A stretch of 40,688 bases of DNA from assembly GCA_900318615.1 (NCBI GenBank), contig ONLK01000028.1:1-40688 (forward strand), written 5' to 3'. The translations under genes were made by a program, and so were the position numbers. Below the pieces are notes generated by a model. The model saw only the letters and a program-made list of their open reading frames with translations. It made no database searches and was not told the origin of the DNA. Positions within the stretch are counted from its first letter, which is position 1. Each line of letters starts with the position of its first letter. Positions 32,180 to 39,314 of the stretch are shown in pieces. This DNA comes from an uncultured Eubacteriales bacterium. GTDB taxonomy: Bacteria > Bacillota > Clostridia > Lachnospirales > Lachnospiraceae.

Positions 32180-32956
32180 TTAAAGTCCAAACGCAAACCC
32201 GGTCATTGCCATCGAACCGAGATTGCATACATTGTTAAAAACAAGCGGTTCCTCCCCCTCAGACGCTCCCAGGCAATAAAGCAGCGGAAGGAAATGGTCC
32301 GGTGTCGGTACGGCATAAGAAGAATCCGGACCGTTTTCAAAATGAATCACTTTCCAATCTTCCCGCTTCTGAACAGCATCTGTGATGTAATCATTAAAGC
32401 GATGTGCCTGCTCTGTCCCGCCTTCATTATCCCATTCCACACGGCGCAGATTATGAACCACGTTCCCGCTGCCGAAGATCAGATAGCCCTCATCCCTGAG
32501 TCCGCGAAGCTTCTTCCCAAGTTCATAAGACTGCTGTGCATTCAGATAGCCATTTACCGAGAGCTGTACAACCGGGATATCCGCTTGCGGGAACATATGC
32601 ACAAGGACTGTCCACGTGCCGTGGTCAATGCCCCATTTGTCATTGATGGTGACATCGTTCCCCAGTGCGGCCAGCACCGTGTCCGTCAATTCCCTGCATC
32701 CATCCGGCTCATATGTTACGTCATATAACGCCTGAGGGAACCCGTACATATCATAAACCTGCTTTGGATGCTCCGCGCTCTGTACAAATGTTTCTCCGAC
32801 ATACCAGTGCCCGGAAATGGCCAGGATCGCCTTCGGCTTTCCATATTTTTCTATAACCATTTCACCGACCGAGCTCATGCCTTTCGTGATCTCATTATTC
32901 TCCAGCGCAACCATAGGGCTTCCATGTCCTGAAAATACTACCGGCATTCTGTTCAT
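32180..32956 (-). CDS. ygiD: 4,5-DOPA dioxygenase extradiol-like protein (LigB superfamily)
   Basis: This 258-residue protein belongs to the DODA/YgiD branch of class III extradiol dioxygenases, which open catechol rings using a metal centre. Ligand-type histidines are visible in FSGHGSP, SGHWYVGE, GIDHGTWT, NVVHNLRRVEW and TPDHFLPLLY. In an anaerobe the physiological substrate is unclear, because the reaction needs O2. GGAGGT precedes ATG 32956. It is divergent from an HxlR regulator, a frequent pairing that suggests regulation by redox state or aromatic compounds. Confidence 0.88.
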   Translation of the reverse strand: MNRMPVVFSGHGSPMVALENNEITKGMSSVGEMVIEKYGKPKAILAISGHWYVGETFVQSAEHPKQVYDMYGFPQALYDVTYEPDGCRELTDTVLAALGNDVTINDKWGIDHGTWTVLVHMFPQADIPVVQLSVNGYLNAQQSYELGKKLRGLRDEGYLIFGSGNVVHNLRRVEWDNEGGTEQAHRFNDYITDAVQKREDWKVIHFENGPDSSYAVPTPDHFLPLLYCLGASEGEEPLVFNNVCNLGSMAMTGFAFGL

Positions 32957-33002
32957 ATGTTATACCTCCTGCTATTTAGCTTTATTTTTCCGACTTGCTT
33001 TA

Positions 33003-33030
33003 ATTATACGGATAATGTAAAATCAAACAA
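33003..33030 (-). promoter_or_regulatory. Promoter of the dioxygenase gene in the divergent region
   Basis: On the minus strand TTGTTT (33025-33030), a 16-bp spacer and TATAAT (33003-33008) form a reasonable promoter. On the other side, two CTTGAG copies about 20 bp apart (about 33044 and 33064) precede the HxlR gene and could be its autoregulatory half-sites; that is a guess. Confidence 0.5.
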
Positions 33031-33095
33031 GCAGGATTTTTTTCTTGAGCATGTATCTTCTGCTTGAGTATTGCAGAAACAGGAGGAAAACAAAC

Positions 33096-33446
33096 ATGAA
33101 CAGACGTGACGATAAATTCGGGAAATGCCCCTATGTAACGAGCCAGAAGATCCTGTCCGGAAAGTGGGCGATTCTGATCCTGCATGAGCTGGAAGACGGT
33201 CCCAGGCGCTTTAACGAGCTTCAGCATCAGATCGACATCACACAGGCAACCCTCTCTACACAGCTTAAATCCCTGGAACAGAATGGCCTGATCAGCCGCA
33301 CCGTCTACCCGGAAGTGCCGCCAAGAGTGGAGTACGCAATGACCGGCATCGGCTTGAAATTCAAGCCTGTTCTTCAAAGCATAGAGGAATGGGGAAATGA
33401 ATATATCGAATACCTGCATATCCGGAACAAAGACAGGTCAGGATGA
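33096..33446 (+). CDS. HxlR family transcriptional regulator
   Basis: The 116-residue winged-helix protein matches HxlR closely. It has CPYVTSQKILSGKWAILILHELEDGPRRFNEL, the recognition part ITQATLSTQLKSLEQNGLISR and the wing VYPEVPPRVEYAMTGIGL. The Cys of the N-terminal CPY is the residue used for thiol or aldehyde sensing in several HxlR proteins. ATG 33096 is preceded by AGGAGG. It probably controls the divergent dioxygenase gene and itself. It converges with the 161-aa membrane protein gene, 21 bp apart. Confidence 0.9.
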   Translation: MNRRDDKFGKCPYVTSQKILSGKWAILILHELEDGPRRFNELQHQIDITQATLSTQLKSLEQNGLISRTVYPEVPPRVEYAMTGIGLKFKPVLQSIEEWGNEYIEYLHIRNKDRSG

Positions 33447-33467
33447 TTTTTTGGTATATTCATCCCC

Positions 33468-33953
33468 TTATATCAATACCCCCATCATAAAGAAAAACTG
33501 TGCCAGAACGTTCGTCCCCTGCTCGATCCAGTTCGATTTCGCATCCATCTGGTTAAAATGCCGCGCAAAGTAACTCATGCACCCGATTCCTGTCAAAGCG
33601 AGAATAAAAAAGATCAGGGAAGGCAGTGAAAACGCATGTGCCGCCACATCCTGTATTGACCATTTGTCCCGGTCAGTGATAAGCGCAGCGATCATCAGAG
33701 CAAACCCGGCGGGCATTATGAAACGCATCTGACGGTTGAAGATTCTTACATCCCGCTTCACCGTCGCAAGCAGAAATTTCCATAAAACTTTCATAATACC
33801 CGCAAGGATCACCAGGATGGCTCCGGCAAGAAAGAGTGCACTGCCAAACCGCGCCGACAAGACTCCGATACTTACAGAAAAGAATAAAACCGGAAGCGTG
33901 TCCATCAGCGCCATCGAAAGTGTAAAGCCGGTTGGCTTATTTTCTGTCTTCAT
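33468..33953 (-). CDS. Four-helix membrane protein of unknown function
   Basis: The 161-residue protein has about four hydrophobic helices (LSMALMDTLPVLFFSVSIGVL; LFLAGAILVILAGIMKVLW; FIMPAGFALMIAALI; SLIFFILALTGIGCMSYFA). Basic residues separate helices 2 and 3 (KRDVRIFNRQMR). I recognise no named family. Its ATG follows the stop of the DUF1294 gene region in coupled fashion: TGA of DUF1294's partner strand order and ATG abut at 33953/33954, so the two genes are co-translated, with DUF1294 first. Confidence 0.75.
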   Translation of the reverse strand: MKTENKPTGFTLSMALMDTLPVLFFSVSIGVLSARFGSALFLAGAILVILAGIMKVLWKFLLATVKRDVRIFNRQMRFIMPAGFALMIAALITDRDKWSIQDVAAHAFSLPSLIFFILALTGIGCMSYFARHFNQMDAKSNWIEQGTNVLAQFFFMMGVLI

Positions 33954-34226
33954 TCATCCTTCTCCATAAATTAAGAAAGCTGTAGCAACAACCCAGACCA
34001 TCACACTGAGCGGAACGAGAATCCGAAATTTCCATTTTTTCGTCTTATGGTGAAATGCCGGCATCCCGGCCAATGCTCCGATACCGCCGCCAACCCATGC
34101 AAAAAGAATAAGCACTTTTTCCGGAATACGCCACTTGTGATGAACAGCCTTGTACTTGTCAATACCGTACAAAATGAAAGTGATCAGGTTCATAATGGCA
34201 AGATAAATCAGTAATATTTTCGTCAT
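33954..34226 (-). CDS. DUF1294 family membrane protein
   Basis: The 90-residue protein shows the DUF1294 pattern: LYGIDKYKAVHHKWRIPEKVLILFAWVGGGIGALAGMPAFHHKTKKWKF, flanked by two hydrophobic helices. Family members are small inner-membrane proteins of unknown role, sometimes fused to cold-shock domains; none is fused here. Its stop codon abuts the ATG of the following 161-aa membrane protein gene, so the pair is translationally coupled and may form one complex. Confidence 0.85.
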   Translation of the reverse strand: MTKILLIYLAIMNLITFILYGIDKYKAVHHKWRIPEKVLILFAWVGGGIGALAGMPAFHHKTKKWKFRILVPLSVMVWVVATAFLIYGEG

Positions 34227-34320
34227 GCGTCATCCTTCCCGTTCCTTCAGCATCTGCCCCGGATTGTTCGCGGCTTTTGCCTGCGGATGCATCTCCCCGT
34301 TCCTGGCATTTATCCCCCGC

Positions 34321-35514
34321 TCATTTGTTCTCTTGTATAAACCGTTCCAGCTCTTCCGGCATAAACCGCGGCCCCCGGACGGTCGTCACATGAAATTTCT
34401 TCATCTTCTCCAATGAACACAGGTCCTTATTATACCGTTCATCAATATGAATGTCCATCAGGCTCCTGCCGTCTTCCATGGCGGAATATGCCTGCGTAAC
34501 CGTACATTTATACAGAATTGCCGAATACGGCACTGCCACATACATGTAAACAATATCGCCGTTCTCTATCCCTTTTCCCTGTTTCCATATGGTGTCATCC
34601 GTGCTGCTGAACACACTGACAATATCGTAATACTTTGGATTTGCCGGAACAATCCAAACCTTCCTGCCGTCAGGCCGCTGATGTTTATTGCCTCCTTTTC
34701 CGGTGAGCGAAAAACTGTGGTCGATCAGTTCCATGATCCGGTCATCGGAGAGCGTATCATCCAGCCTCAGGGAAATCCATGTCTTCTGGCTCATGTGATA
34801 AGAGGGATAAATGCCGCACTCCTGAAGAAGCACATTCTTATCCTCCTGTCTGATTTTCAGGTTGAGGATATTAATCTTTCGGCTTTCCTTTGGCTCCGGC
34901 TTCCCGGTGGGCTTCATCGGCGGCAATTTCCTGCCGGCCTTCTTCAGTTCATCCCGCATTTTGCGCTCTTTTGCCCTCTGTTTCTTTTCTTCCTCCGCCC
35001 TTTTTTTCGCAGCTGCTTTCTCAGCTTCTGTCTTGAGGTTTTTCTCCATCGTATACATCAGAAGCGCATACCACTTTTCATTATCCCTGTGACGGAAAAC
35101 CGCATAGTCCCTGGTATCATCCGCAGTATCATTCCATGGGAAATCCGGTGCATCGCCATACTTTTCTGTGATCTTCAAAGCGATCCGGTTTGCCTGATCA
35201 GACTGAAATGGAACCGGTGTGCCGATCTCTATCGCTATGGACTGCAGAAGTGCAATGTACTCATCCCGCACATGATGAACGAATTCTCCTGTTACATCAT
35301 GAATCCGAAGTGGAAGGTATTCTTCCCCTGTCTCTTTTTCGATTACTCTTCCAAAAAGCCGGTTTGAATCATCCACCGTCAGGATTGCATGAAACTCGCT
35401 GTCACAGAAGTCTGCTTCATAGACACAGCCCGAAGCCGACGGCTTAAAGCCGAAGGCAACCATTTTCTCACGATCGATTTTTACTTTTTGAAATACAGAT
35501 GCTTCAATCGTCAA
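34321..35514 (-). CDS. MmcQ/YjbR-like protein fused to an EVE-type (PUA-like) domain
   Basis: The 397-residue protein has an MmcQ/YjbR-related part split around a long charged helix. It comprises CVYEADFCDSEFHAILTV, FPWNDTADDTRDYAVFRHRDNEKWYALLMY, a Lys/Glu-rich coiled stretch (KTEAEKAAAKKRAEEEKKQ) and NLKIRQEDKNVLLQECGIYPSYHMSQKTWISLRLDD. The C-terminal 140 residues look like an EVE domain (WIVPANPKYYDIVSVF, IWKQGKGIENGDIVYMYVAVPYSAILYKC). EVE domains bind modified bases in nucleic acids. AAAGGAG is ideally spaced before TTG 35514, giving MTIEASVFQKVKIDR; ATG 35562 overlaps the previous gene and lacks a good site. Confidence 0.82.
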   Translation of the reverse strand: MTIEASVFQKVKIDREKMVAFGFKPSASGCVYEADFCDSEFHAILTVDDSNRLFGRVIEKETGEEYLPLRIHDVTGEFVHHVRDEYIALLQSIAIEIGTPVPFQSDQANRIALKITEKYGDAPDFPWNDTADDTRDYAVFRHRDNEKWYALLMYTMEKNLKTEAEKAAAKKRAEEEKKQRAKERKMRDELKKAGRKLPPMKPTGKPEPKESRKINILNLKIRQEDKNVLLQECGIYPSYHMSQKTWISLRLDDTLSDDRIMELIDHSFSLTGKGGNKHQRPDGRKVWIVPANPKYYDIVSVFSSTDDTIWKQGKGIENGDIVYMYVAVPYSAILYKCTVTQAYSAMEDGRSLMDIHIDERYNKDLCSLEKMKKFHVTTVRGPRFMPEELERFIQENK

Positions 35515-35554
35515 TAGGATACTCCTTTTATATCCAGGTCTGAATTGCTGCAGG

Positions 35555-36577
35555 TCATTCATTCGCCATTTCTGCTTCCAGCAGCTTTACAAACCGCTCC
35601 AGCCCTTCACGGTCTGCATTGTCAAACCGGTTCAAAACCGGACTGTCGATATCCAGAACGCCATAAGCTCTCCCATCCTTGTGAATCGGAACCACAATCT
35701 CGGATTGAGAAGCACTGTCGCAGGCAATGTGCCCTGCAAATTTGTGGACATTTTCCACAGCAATGGTCCGGTTTTCTGCCGCCGCTGTCCCGCAAACACC
35801 TTGCCCGTAAGGAATTCGGACACAGGCCGTTTTCCCCTGGAATGGTCCGAGAAGCAGTTCGTCTCCGTGCGAGATATAGAATCCTGCCCAATTAATCCTC
35901 GGCAGCATTTCATACAGGAGTGCAGCTGCATTGGAAAGGATGGTGATATGGGATTCCATGCCATCCATCAGGCCTGTTACCTGCTGGCAGAGCAGATCAT
36001 AATCCGTACGATCGTCTGGACGGTCATCCTCAAACGTATACTCTCTGACCTCCGCATTCTTAATTCCAAACGCGGCAAATTCCTCATTGCTCATATCCCG
36101 GAAGTATGATTCGATCATACGGCTGATACCATTGTGAGCAACAAGAAGACAGGTCTTTTCCGGCTCCTTCCTTAAATCATCCATCAGGTTATAGATCCTC
36201 TGTGCCAGCCTCATCATGGATTCGCCGCCGCCGTAACTGTCTGCAAAGCTTTCCTTCGCCCTGGCGAATGCAGCGCCGTCCCTGGCTGTACCTTCCCATT
36301 TGCCGAAATTCTGCTCAATAAGACGCGGTTCAACGGTTACCGGGACACCGGTCATATGGGAGATTTCCACAGCTGTATCGTAAGCCCGGGAAAGGGGAGA
36401 TGTCAGGATCTGATCGATATGGATTTCACCGTTATCGATCCGCTCCTTCAGCATCCGGCCAGTCTCCTTTGCCTGCTCATGGCCTTTTTCCGTAAGCGGA
36501 CTGTCGGCTGCTCCGCAGATTTTATTTTCCACATTCCAGACGGTCTGCCCGTGCCGGACAAAATAAAAATGCCCCAT
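35555..36577 (-). CDS. Histidine phosphatase fused to free methionine-(R)-sulfoxide reductase
   Basis: This 340-residue protein has two domains. Residues 1-195 are a phosphoglycerate-mutase-like histidine phosphatase (FVRHGQTVWN, LTSPLSRAYDTA, LVAHNGISRM). Residues about 200-340 are a GAF-type free Met-(R)-SO reductase (LLYEMLPRINWAGFYI, ACVRIPYGQGVCGTAAAENRTI, GHIACDSASQSEIVVPI). All three cysteines used by E. coli fRMsr (ACVR, GVCG, HIACD) are present. ATG 36577 follows GGAGGAG; the upstream 21 codons are excluded. It is divergent from the flavodiiron gene and runs into the MmcQ/YjbR-EVE gene. The fusion suggests oxidative damage repair linked to a phosphatase; substrate unknown. Confidence 0.9.
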   Translation of the reverse strand: MGHFYFVRHGQTVWNVENKICGAADSPLTEKGHEQAKETGRMLKERIDNGEIHIDQILTSPLSRAYDTAVEISHMTGVPVTVEPRLIEQNFGKWEGTARDGAAFARAKESFADSYGGGESMMRLAQRIYNLMDDLRKEPEKTCLLVAHNGISRMIESYFRDMSNEEFAAFGIKNAEVREYTFEDDRPDDRTDYDLLCQQVTGLMDGMESHITILSNAAALLYEMLPRINWAGFYISHGDELLLGPFQGKTACVRIPYGQGVCGTAAAENRTIAVENVHKFAGHIACDSASQSEIVVPIHKDGRAYGVLDIDSPVLNRFDNADREGLERFVKLLEAEMANE

Positions 36578-36664
36578 TCCTTCTTCTCCTCCTGCATAAA
36601 CTGATCCAGCTCCTCTGCCGGTGCAAACCCAGTTTAGCACATCCTGCAGCTTACCTCTATGACG

Positions 36665-36712
36665 AAGAATGTTGTTCTTACAACATTCTTTCTCCGCTCA
36701 CTATGGTAAACT
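36665..36712 (+). promoter_or_regulatory. CRP/FNR-type operator and promoter, site 3
   Basis: GTTGT TCTT ACAAC (36671-36684) is the core of a 26-bp perfect palindrome whose 11-bp arms span 36665-36690 (AAGAATGTTGT and ACAACATTCTT). On the + strand TAAACT (36707-36712) follows the core after 22 bp, so the centre lies at -41.5 from a start at about 36719. A TATGGT at 36702-36707 is an alternative -10. The -35 position reads CATTCT, so activator dependence is expected. Confidence 0.7.
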
Positions 36713-36800
36713 TTCTTAGAAAAACAGAGATACAGCTGCAATGGCGCGTAGAACCATTCCAGACACTTCGAAAGAAATCAGGAAGAAACGGAGGATCACC

Positions 36801-38012
36801 ATGAAAAAGCGAATTAAAAATAATGTATTCTGGATCGGTTATATCGACTGGGACCTGCAGAAGTTCCACGGGGATGATTTCACGATTCACAGCGGAAGTT
36901 CACAGAATGCCTATCTGATCGAAGAAGAAAAAACGGTGTTGATGGATACGGTCTGGGCTCCGCACCAGTTCGAGTTTCTTAGAAATCTGGAAGCAGAGAT
37001 CGACCTGAAAAAGATTGATTATATCGTTGTTAATCACGGCGAGAATGATCATTCCGGCAGTCTTCCTGCCTTGATAGAGAAGATCCCGGGCACTCCGATC
37101 TACTGCACGGCCAACGCGGTAAAGTCTCTGGAAGGACAGTATGGTAAGCGTGGATGGAATTTTCATGTTGTGAAAACCGGGGACACGCTGGATATCGGAA
37201 ATGGAAAGAAACTGATCTTTGTAGAGATGACATTCCTTCACTGGCCGGACTCCATGGCAACATACCTGACAGGCGACAATATCCTGTTCTCGATGGACGC
37301 GTTCGGACAGCATTACGCTGTCGGGGAAATGTTCGCAGATAAGGCGGATCAGAAGACTTTATGGGATGAGGCTCAGCGGTATTTTGCCAATATCGTATCT
37401 CCGTTCTCTGTGCTGGTAACAAAAAAAGTCAGGGAGATCACAGCCTTGAACCTTCCGATCGAAATGATCGCACCGAGCCACGGCGCAATCTGGCGTGAGG
37501 AGCCATTAAAAATCGTAGAAGCATACGCGAAATGGGCGGACTCGTATCAGGAGGATCAGATCACGGTTGTCTATGGCACCGAATGGCATGGAACAGAGAA
37601 AATTGCTCATGCGATTGCAGATGAAATTCACCGTCAGTCTCCGGATACCGTCGTCAAGGTATTTAACGTGGACCACACGGAAAAGGACGACATCGTTGGA
37701 GAAGTCTTTAAGTCAAAGGCGATAGCGGTCGGTTCTCCAACCATCCTGAACGGCATCCTCGCGAGCATGGAGGGCTTCCTGTATTACCTGAAATCCCTGA
37801 AATTCAAGGGTAAGAAAGCCGCTGTGTTCGGCTGCTATGGATGGAGCGGGGAGGGCAATAAAATTCTCCGTGAAAAGCTCACCGAAGCCGGTTTCAAAGT
37901 TGTGAGCCCGGAAGTAAGATCTTCATGGAATCCGGAAGAAGATGACTTTGCAAAAATTCCGGCTTTGGCAGCGGAACTGACAGGCACTGCCGAAAATAGG
38001 CAGATTGACTGA
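36801..38012 (+). CDS. fprA: Flavodiiron protein (A-type, O2/NO reductase)
   Basis: This 403-residue cytosolic enzyme reduces O2 to water or NO to N2O in anaerobes. The N-terminal beta-lactamase-like part holds the diiron motif NHGENDHSG (HxExDH) and later ligands in FLHWPDSM, SMDAFGQH and PSHGAIWRE. The C-terminal flavodoxin domain (from about 255) has VVYGTEWHGTEKIAHAIADEI for FMN binding and GSPTILNGI and GCYGWSGEG. No rubredoxin or reductase domain is attached, so it is the basic A-type. ATG 36801 follows GGAGG; the ATG at 36741 has no such site. The leader of about 80 nt starts at a site-3 promoter. A strong terminator follows. Confidence 0.94.
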   Translation: MKKRIKNNVFWIGYIDWDLQKFHGDDFTIHSGSSQNAYLIEEEKTVLMDTVWAPHQFEFLRNLEAEIDLKKIDYIVVNHGENDHSGSLPALIEKIPGTPIYCTANAVKSLEGQYGKRGWNFHVVKTGDTLDIGNGKKLIFVEMTFLHWPDSMATYLTGDNILFSMDAFGQHYAVGEMFADKADQKTLWDEAQRYFANIVSPFSVLVTKKVREITALNLPIEMIAPSHGAIWREEPLKIVEAYAKWADSYQEDQITVVYGTEWHGTEKIAHAIADEIHRQSPDTVVKVFNVDHTEKDDIVGEVFKSKAIAVGSPTILNGILASMEGFLYYLKSLKFKGKKAAVFGCYGWSGEGNKILREKLTEAGFKVVSPEVRSSWNPEEDDFAKIPALAAELTGTAENRQID

Positions 38013-38095
38013 GTACAGCTGAACAACGCCGCACACCCGAAAAGGCAGGACAGTTCCCTTAACAAGTCATGTATAAACGTCGAAAAGACATACAA

Positions 38096-38125
38096 GAGCA
38101 GGCACTCTGTGCGGAGTGCCTGCTC
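38096..38125 (+). terminator. Terminator of the flavodiiron gene
   Basis: GAGCAGGCACTC and GAGTGCCTGCTC form a perfect 12-bp stem with a 6-nt loop, followed by ATTTTTTCC. It is one of the strongest terminators of the window. Confidence 0.93.
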
Positions 38126-38164
38126 ATTTTTTCCTTTGCACGAGATCCATAATACCTGGCCCCC

Positions 38165-38341
38165 TCACAGATAAAGCTCCGGTGCTGACAATGCCACAAA
38201 GACAGCTTCCGGGAACAGAATCTCCACGGAAAAATGCACATTGTTTTTCGGTGGAAGCATGGAATGCCATTTCATCAGCTCATCATCAACACCATTCGCC
38301 GTCAGGAGCACATTCCGGCCGCCCTGATAAGCATGACACAT
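38165..38341 (-). pseudogene. Short ORF resembling the C-terminal half of a DUF6904 protein
   Basis: On the minus strand a 58-codon frame reads MCHAYQGGRNVLLTANGVDDELMKWHSM, then LPPKNNVHFSVEILFPEAVFVALSAPEL. From memory this matches the second half of DUF6904-type proteins (HAYQGDR..., MKWH...PKNNVY). The first half is absent: the upstream sequence is the end of the 142-aa gene, with TGATG overlapping stop and start. It is probably a truncated remnant, though it could be translated by coupling. There is no own ribosome binding site. Confidence 0.45.
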
Positions 38342-38769
38342 CATGTTTTTCTTAACTGGTTCAGGATATCTTCCACTCTCCGAATCGCTTCTCTCACCTG
38401 CTGCCGTCCTTTCCGGATCTTTGACTGGACAAAAATATCCGCCACAAAACCGTCAAAGAAGAAGTCCGCAAAGGTGAGAAACCCATCCATGTCTATATTC
38501 AGGTTCTCTATATCCCGGATATCGCCAAGCTCATTCCGGAATGCTGCCAGGTCACGCCGCGCGTCATCCACGCAGCGGCTGGCATTGTTAACCTTCATGT
38601 GCTTCATCAGTCCGGAGATTGTATTGCCTCCGAAGATGTCGACCAGTCCCCAGTTCCCGGCACTGTTCAGCTGGCGTTCCGCTTCCCTGAGACTGGTGAG
38701 CGCACGTTCTCCGGCTCTGACTGCTTCCTGTATTTCTTTATCTCTGTCATACATATCATGCATTGCCAT
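38341..38769 (-). CDS. Conserved helical protein of unknown function
   Basis: The 142-residue protein (MAMHDMYDRDKEIQEAVRAGERALTSLREAERQL...) is mainly helical. It has a central AGNWGLVDIFGGNTISGLMKHMKVNNA and a later GFLTFADFFFDGFVADIFVQSKIRKGRQQV. Similar proteins seem common in Firmicutes, but I know no function. It follows the small membrane protein gene by 9 bp, so the two probably act together, perhaps at the membrane. An ATG 9 bp downstream (38760) gives a slightly shorter alternative start. Confidence 0.8.
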   Translation of the reverse strand: MAMHDMYDRDKEIQEAVRAGERALTSLREAERQLNSAGNWGLVDIFGGNTISGLMKHMKVNNASRCVDDARRDLAAFRNELGDIRDIENLNIDMDGFLTFADFFFDGFVADIFVQSKIRKGRQQVREAIRRVEDILNQLRKT

Positions 38770-38778
38770 ATCCTCCGT

Positions 38779-39000
38779 TCAGGATGCCGCTGCCACGATC
38801 AGCGCAATACATCCAATCACCAGGACCGCTGGAACCGCAAATACCGCCAGACCGAAAACCGTCACCGCAAGTCCGGCAAGGATCAGCCAGCCGATGCCAC
38901 CGAATATCCATCCCAGCAGTGTGCCGACTGCACGGAAAAACAGTCCTGTGAGCTTAAACAGCCCGATTATGAAAATTATAAGTACCAGCATGCTCAACAT
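38779..39000 (-). CDS. Small two- or three-helix membrane protein
   Basis: The 73-residue protein is hydrophobic almost end to end (MLSMLVLIIFIIGLFKLTGLFFRAVGTLLGWIFGG, then LILAGLAVTVFGLAVFAVPAVLVIGCIALIVAAAS). It has only one Lys and one Arg, which fits a membrane hairpin. GAGGT precedes the ATG by about 10 nt. It is cotranscribed with the 142-aa helical protein. I recognise no named family. Confidence 0.75.
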   Translation of the reverse strand: MLSMLVLIIFIIGLFKLTGLFFRAVGTLLGWIFGGIGWLILAGLAVTVFGLAVFAVPAVLVIGCIALIVAAAS

Positions 39001-39157
39001 AGTTTACTACCTCTTTCTCCTCATTGGCGGCTTCAGATTGAAAGCGCGATGTGTCCTCGATTCCAGTTACCCTTTTATACTCCGGATTCCTGTCAGCTTT
39101 AACCAGGAGTCTTGATAACACGACTCTTGAGCGGACATCATTCGCGATCAGCCTCAT
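38954..39157 (-). CDS. Possible small basic protein, 67 aa
   Basis: The frame encodes MRLIANDVRSRVVLSRLLVKADRNPEYKR, then VTGIEDTSRFQSEAANEEKEVVNYVE. AAAGGA is well placed before ATG 39157. The first 50 residues have ordinary coding composition, but the last third overlaps the start of the small membrane protein gene by 47 bp. It may be a real upstream gene of that unit or a chance ORF with a good ribosome binding site. No family recognised. Confidence 0.35.
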   Translation of the reverse strand: MRLIANDVRSRVVLSRLLVKADRNPEYKRVTGIEDTSRFQSEAANEEKEVVNYVEHAGTYNFHNRAV

Positions 39158-39314
39158 AAACGCATTCCTTTCTTTTCTGAAGACTGTTATTACTGATGGC
39201 TCCATTCTATCCGGGACGTCTGATGAAATACAGAACACATCCGGAGAAAATGGATGCTCTATTTTTCTATTTTGGCAAAATATGAAGTTATGCTGTCTAT
39301 ACCGGCATAAAGTA
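39158..39314. other. Gap between the XRE regulator gene and the small genes
   Basis: I see no supported gene, no clear T-tracted hairpin and no strong promoter here. If the 67-aa ORF is not real, the gene-free stretch extends from 39001 to 39314. Confidence 0.4.

Noticed and set aside
36578-36690. Site 3 operator also controlling the phosphatase-fRMsr gene with the same geometry
   Set aside because: On the minus strand no -10-like hexamer lies 22 bp from the repeat (the position reads TGCAGG), so symmetric class II control is not supported.
38116-38355. 79-codon + strand frame after the flavodiiron terminator
   Set aside because: It starts inside the terminator hairpin and its composition is poor; the minus strand gives a DUF6904-like reading.
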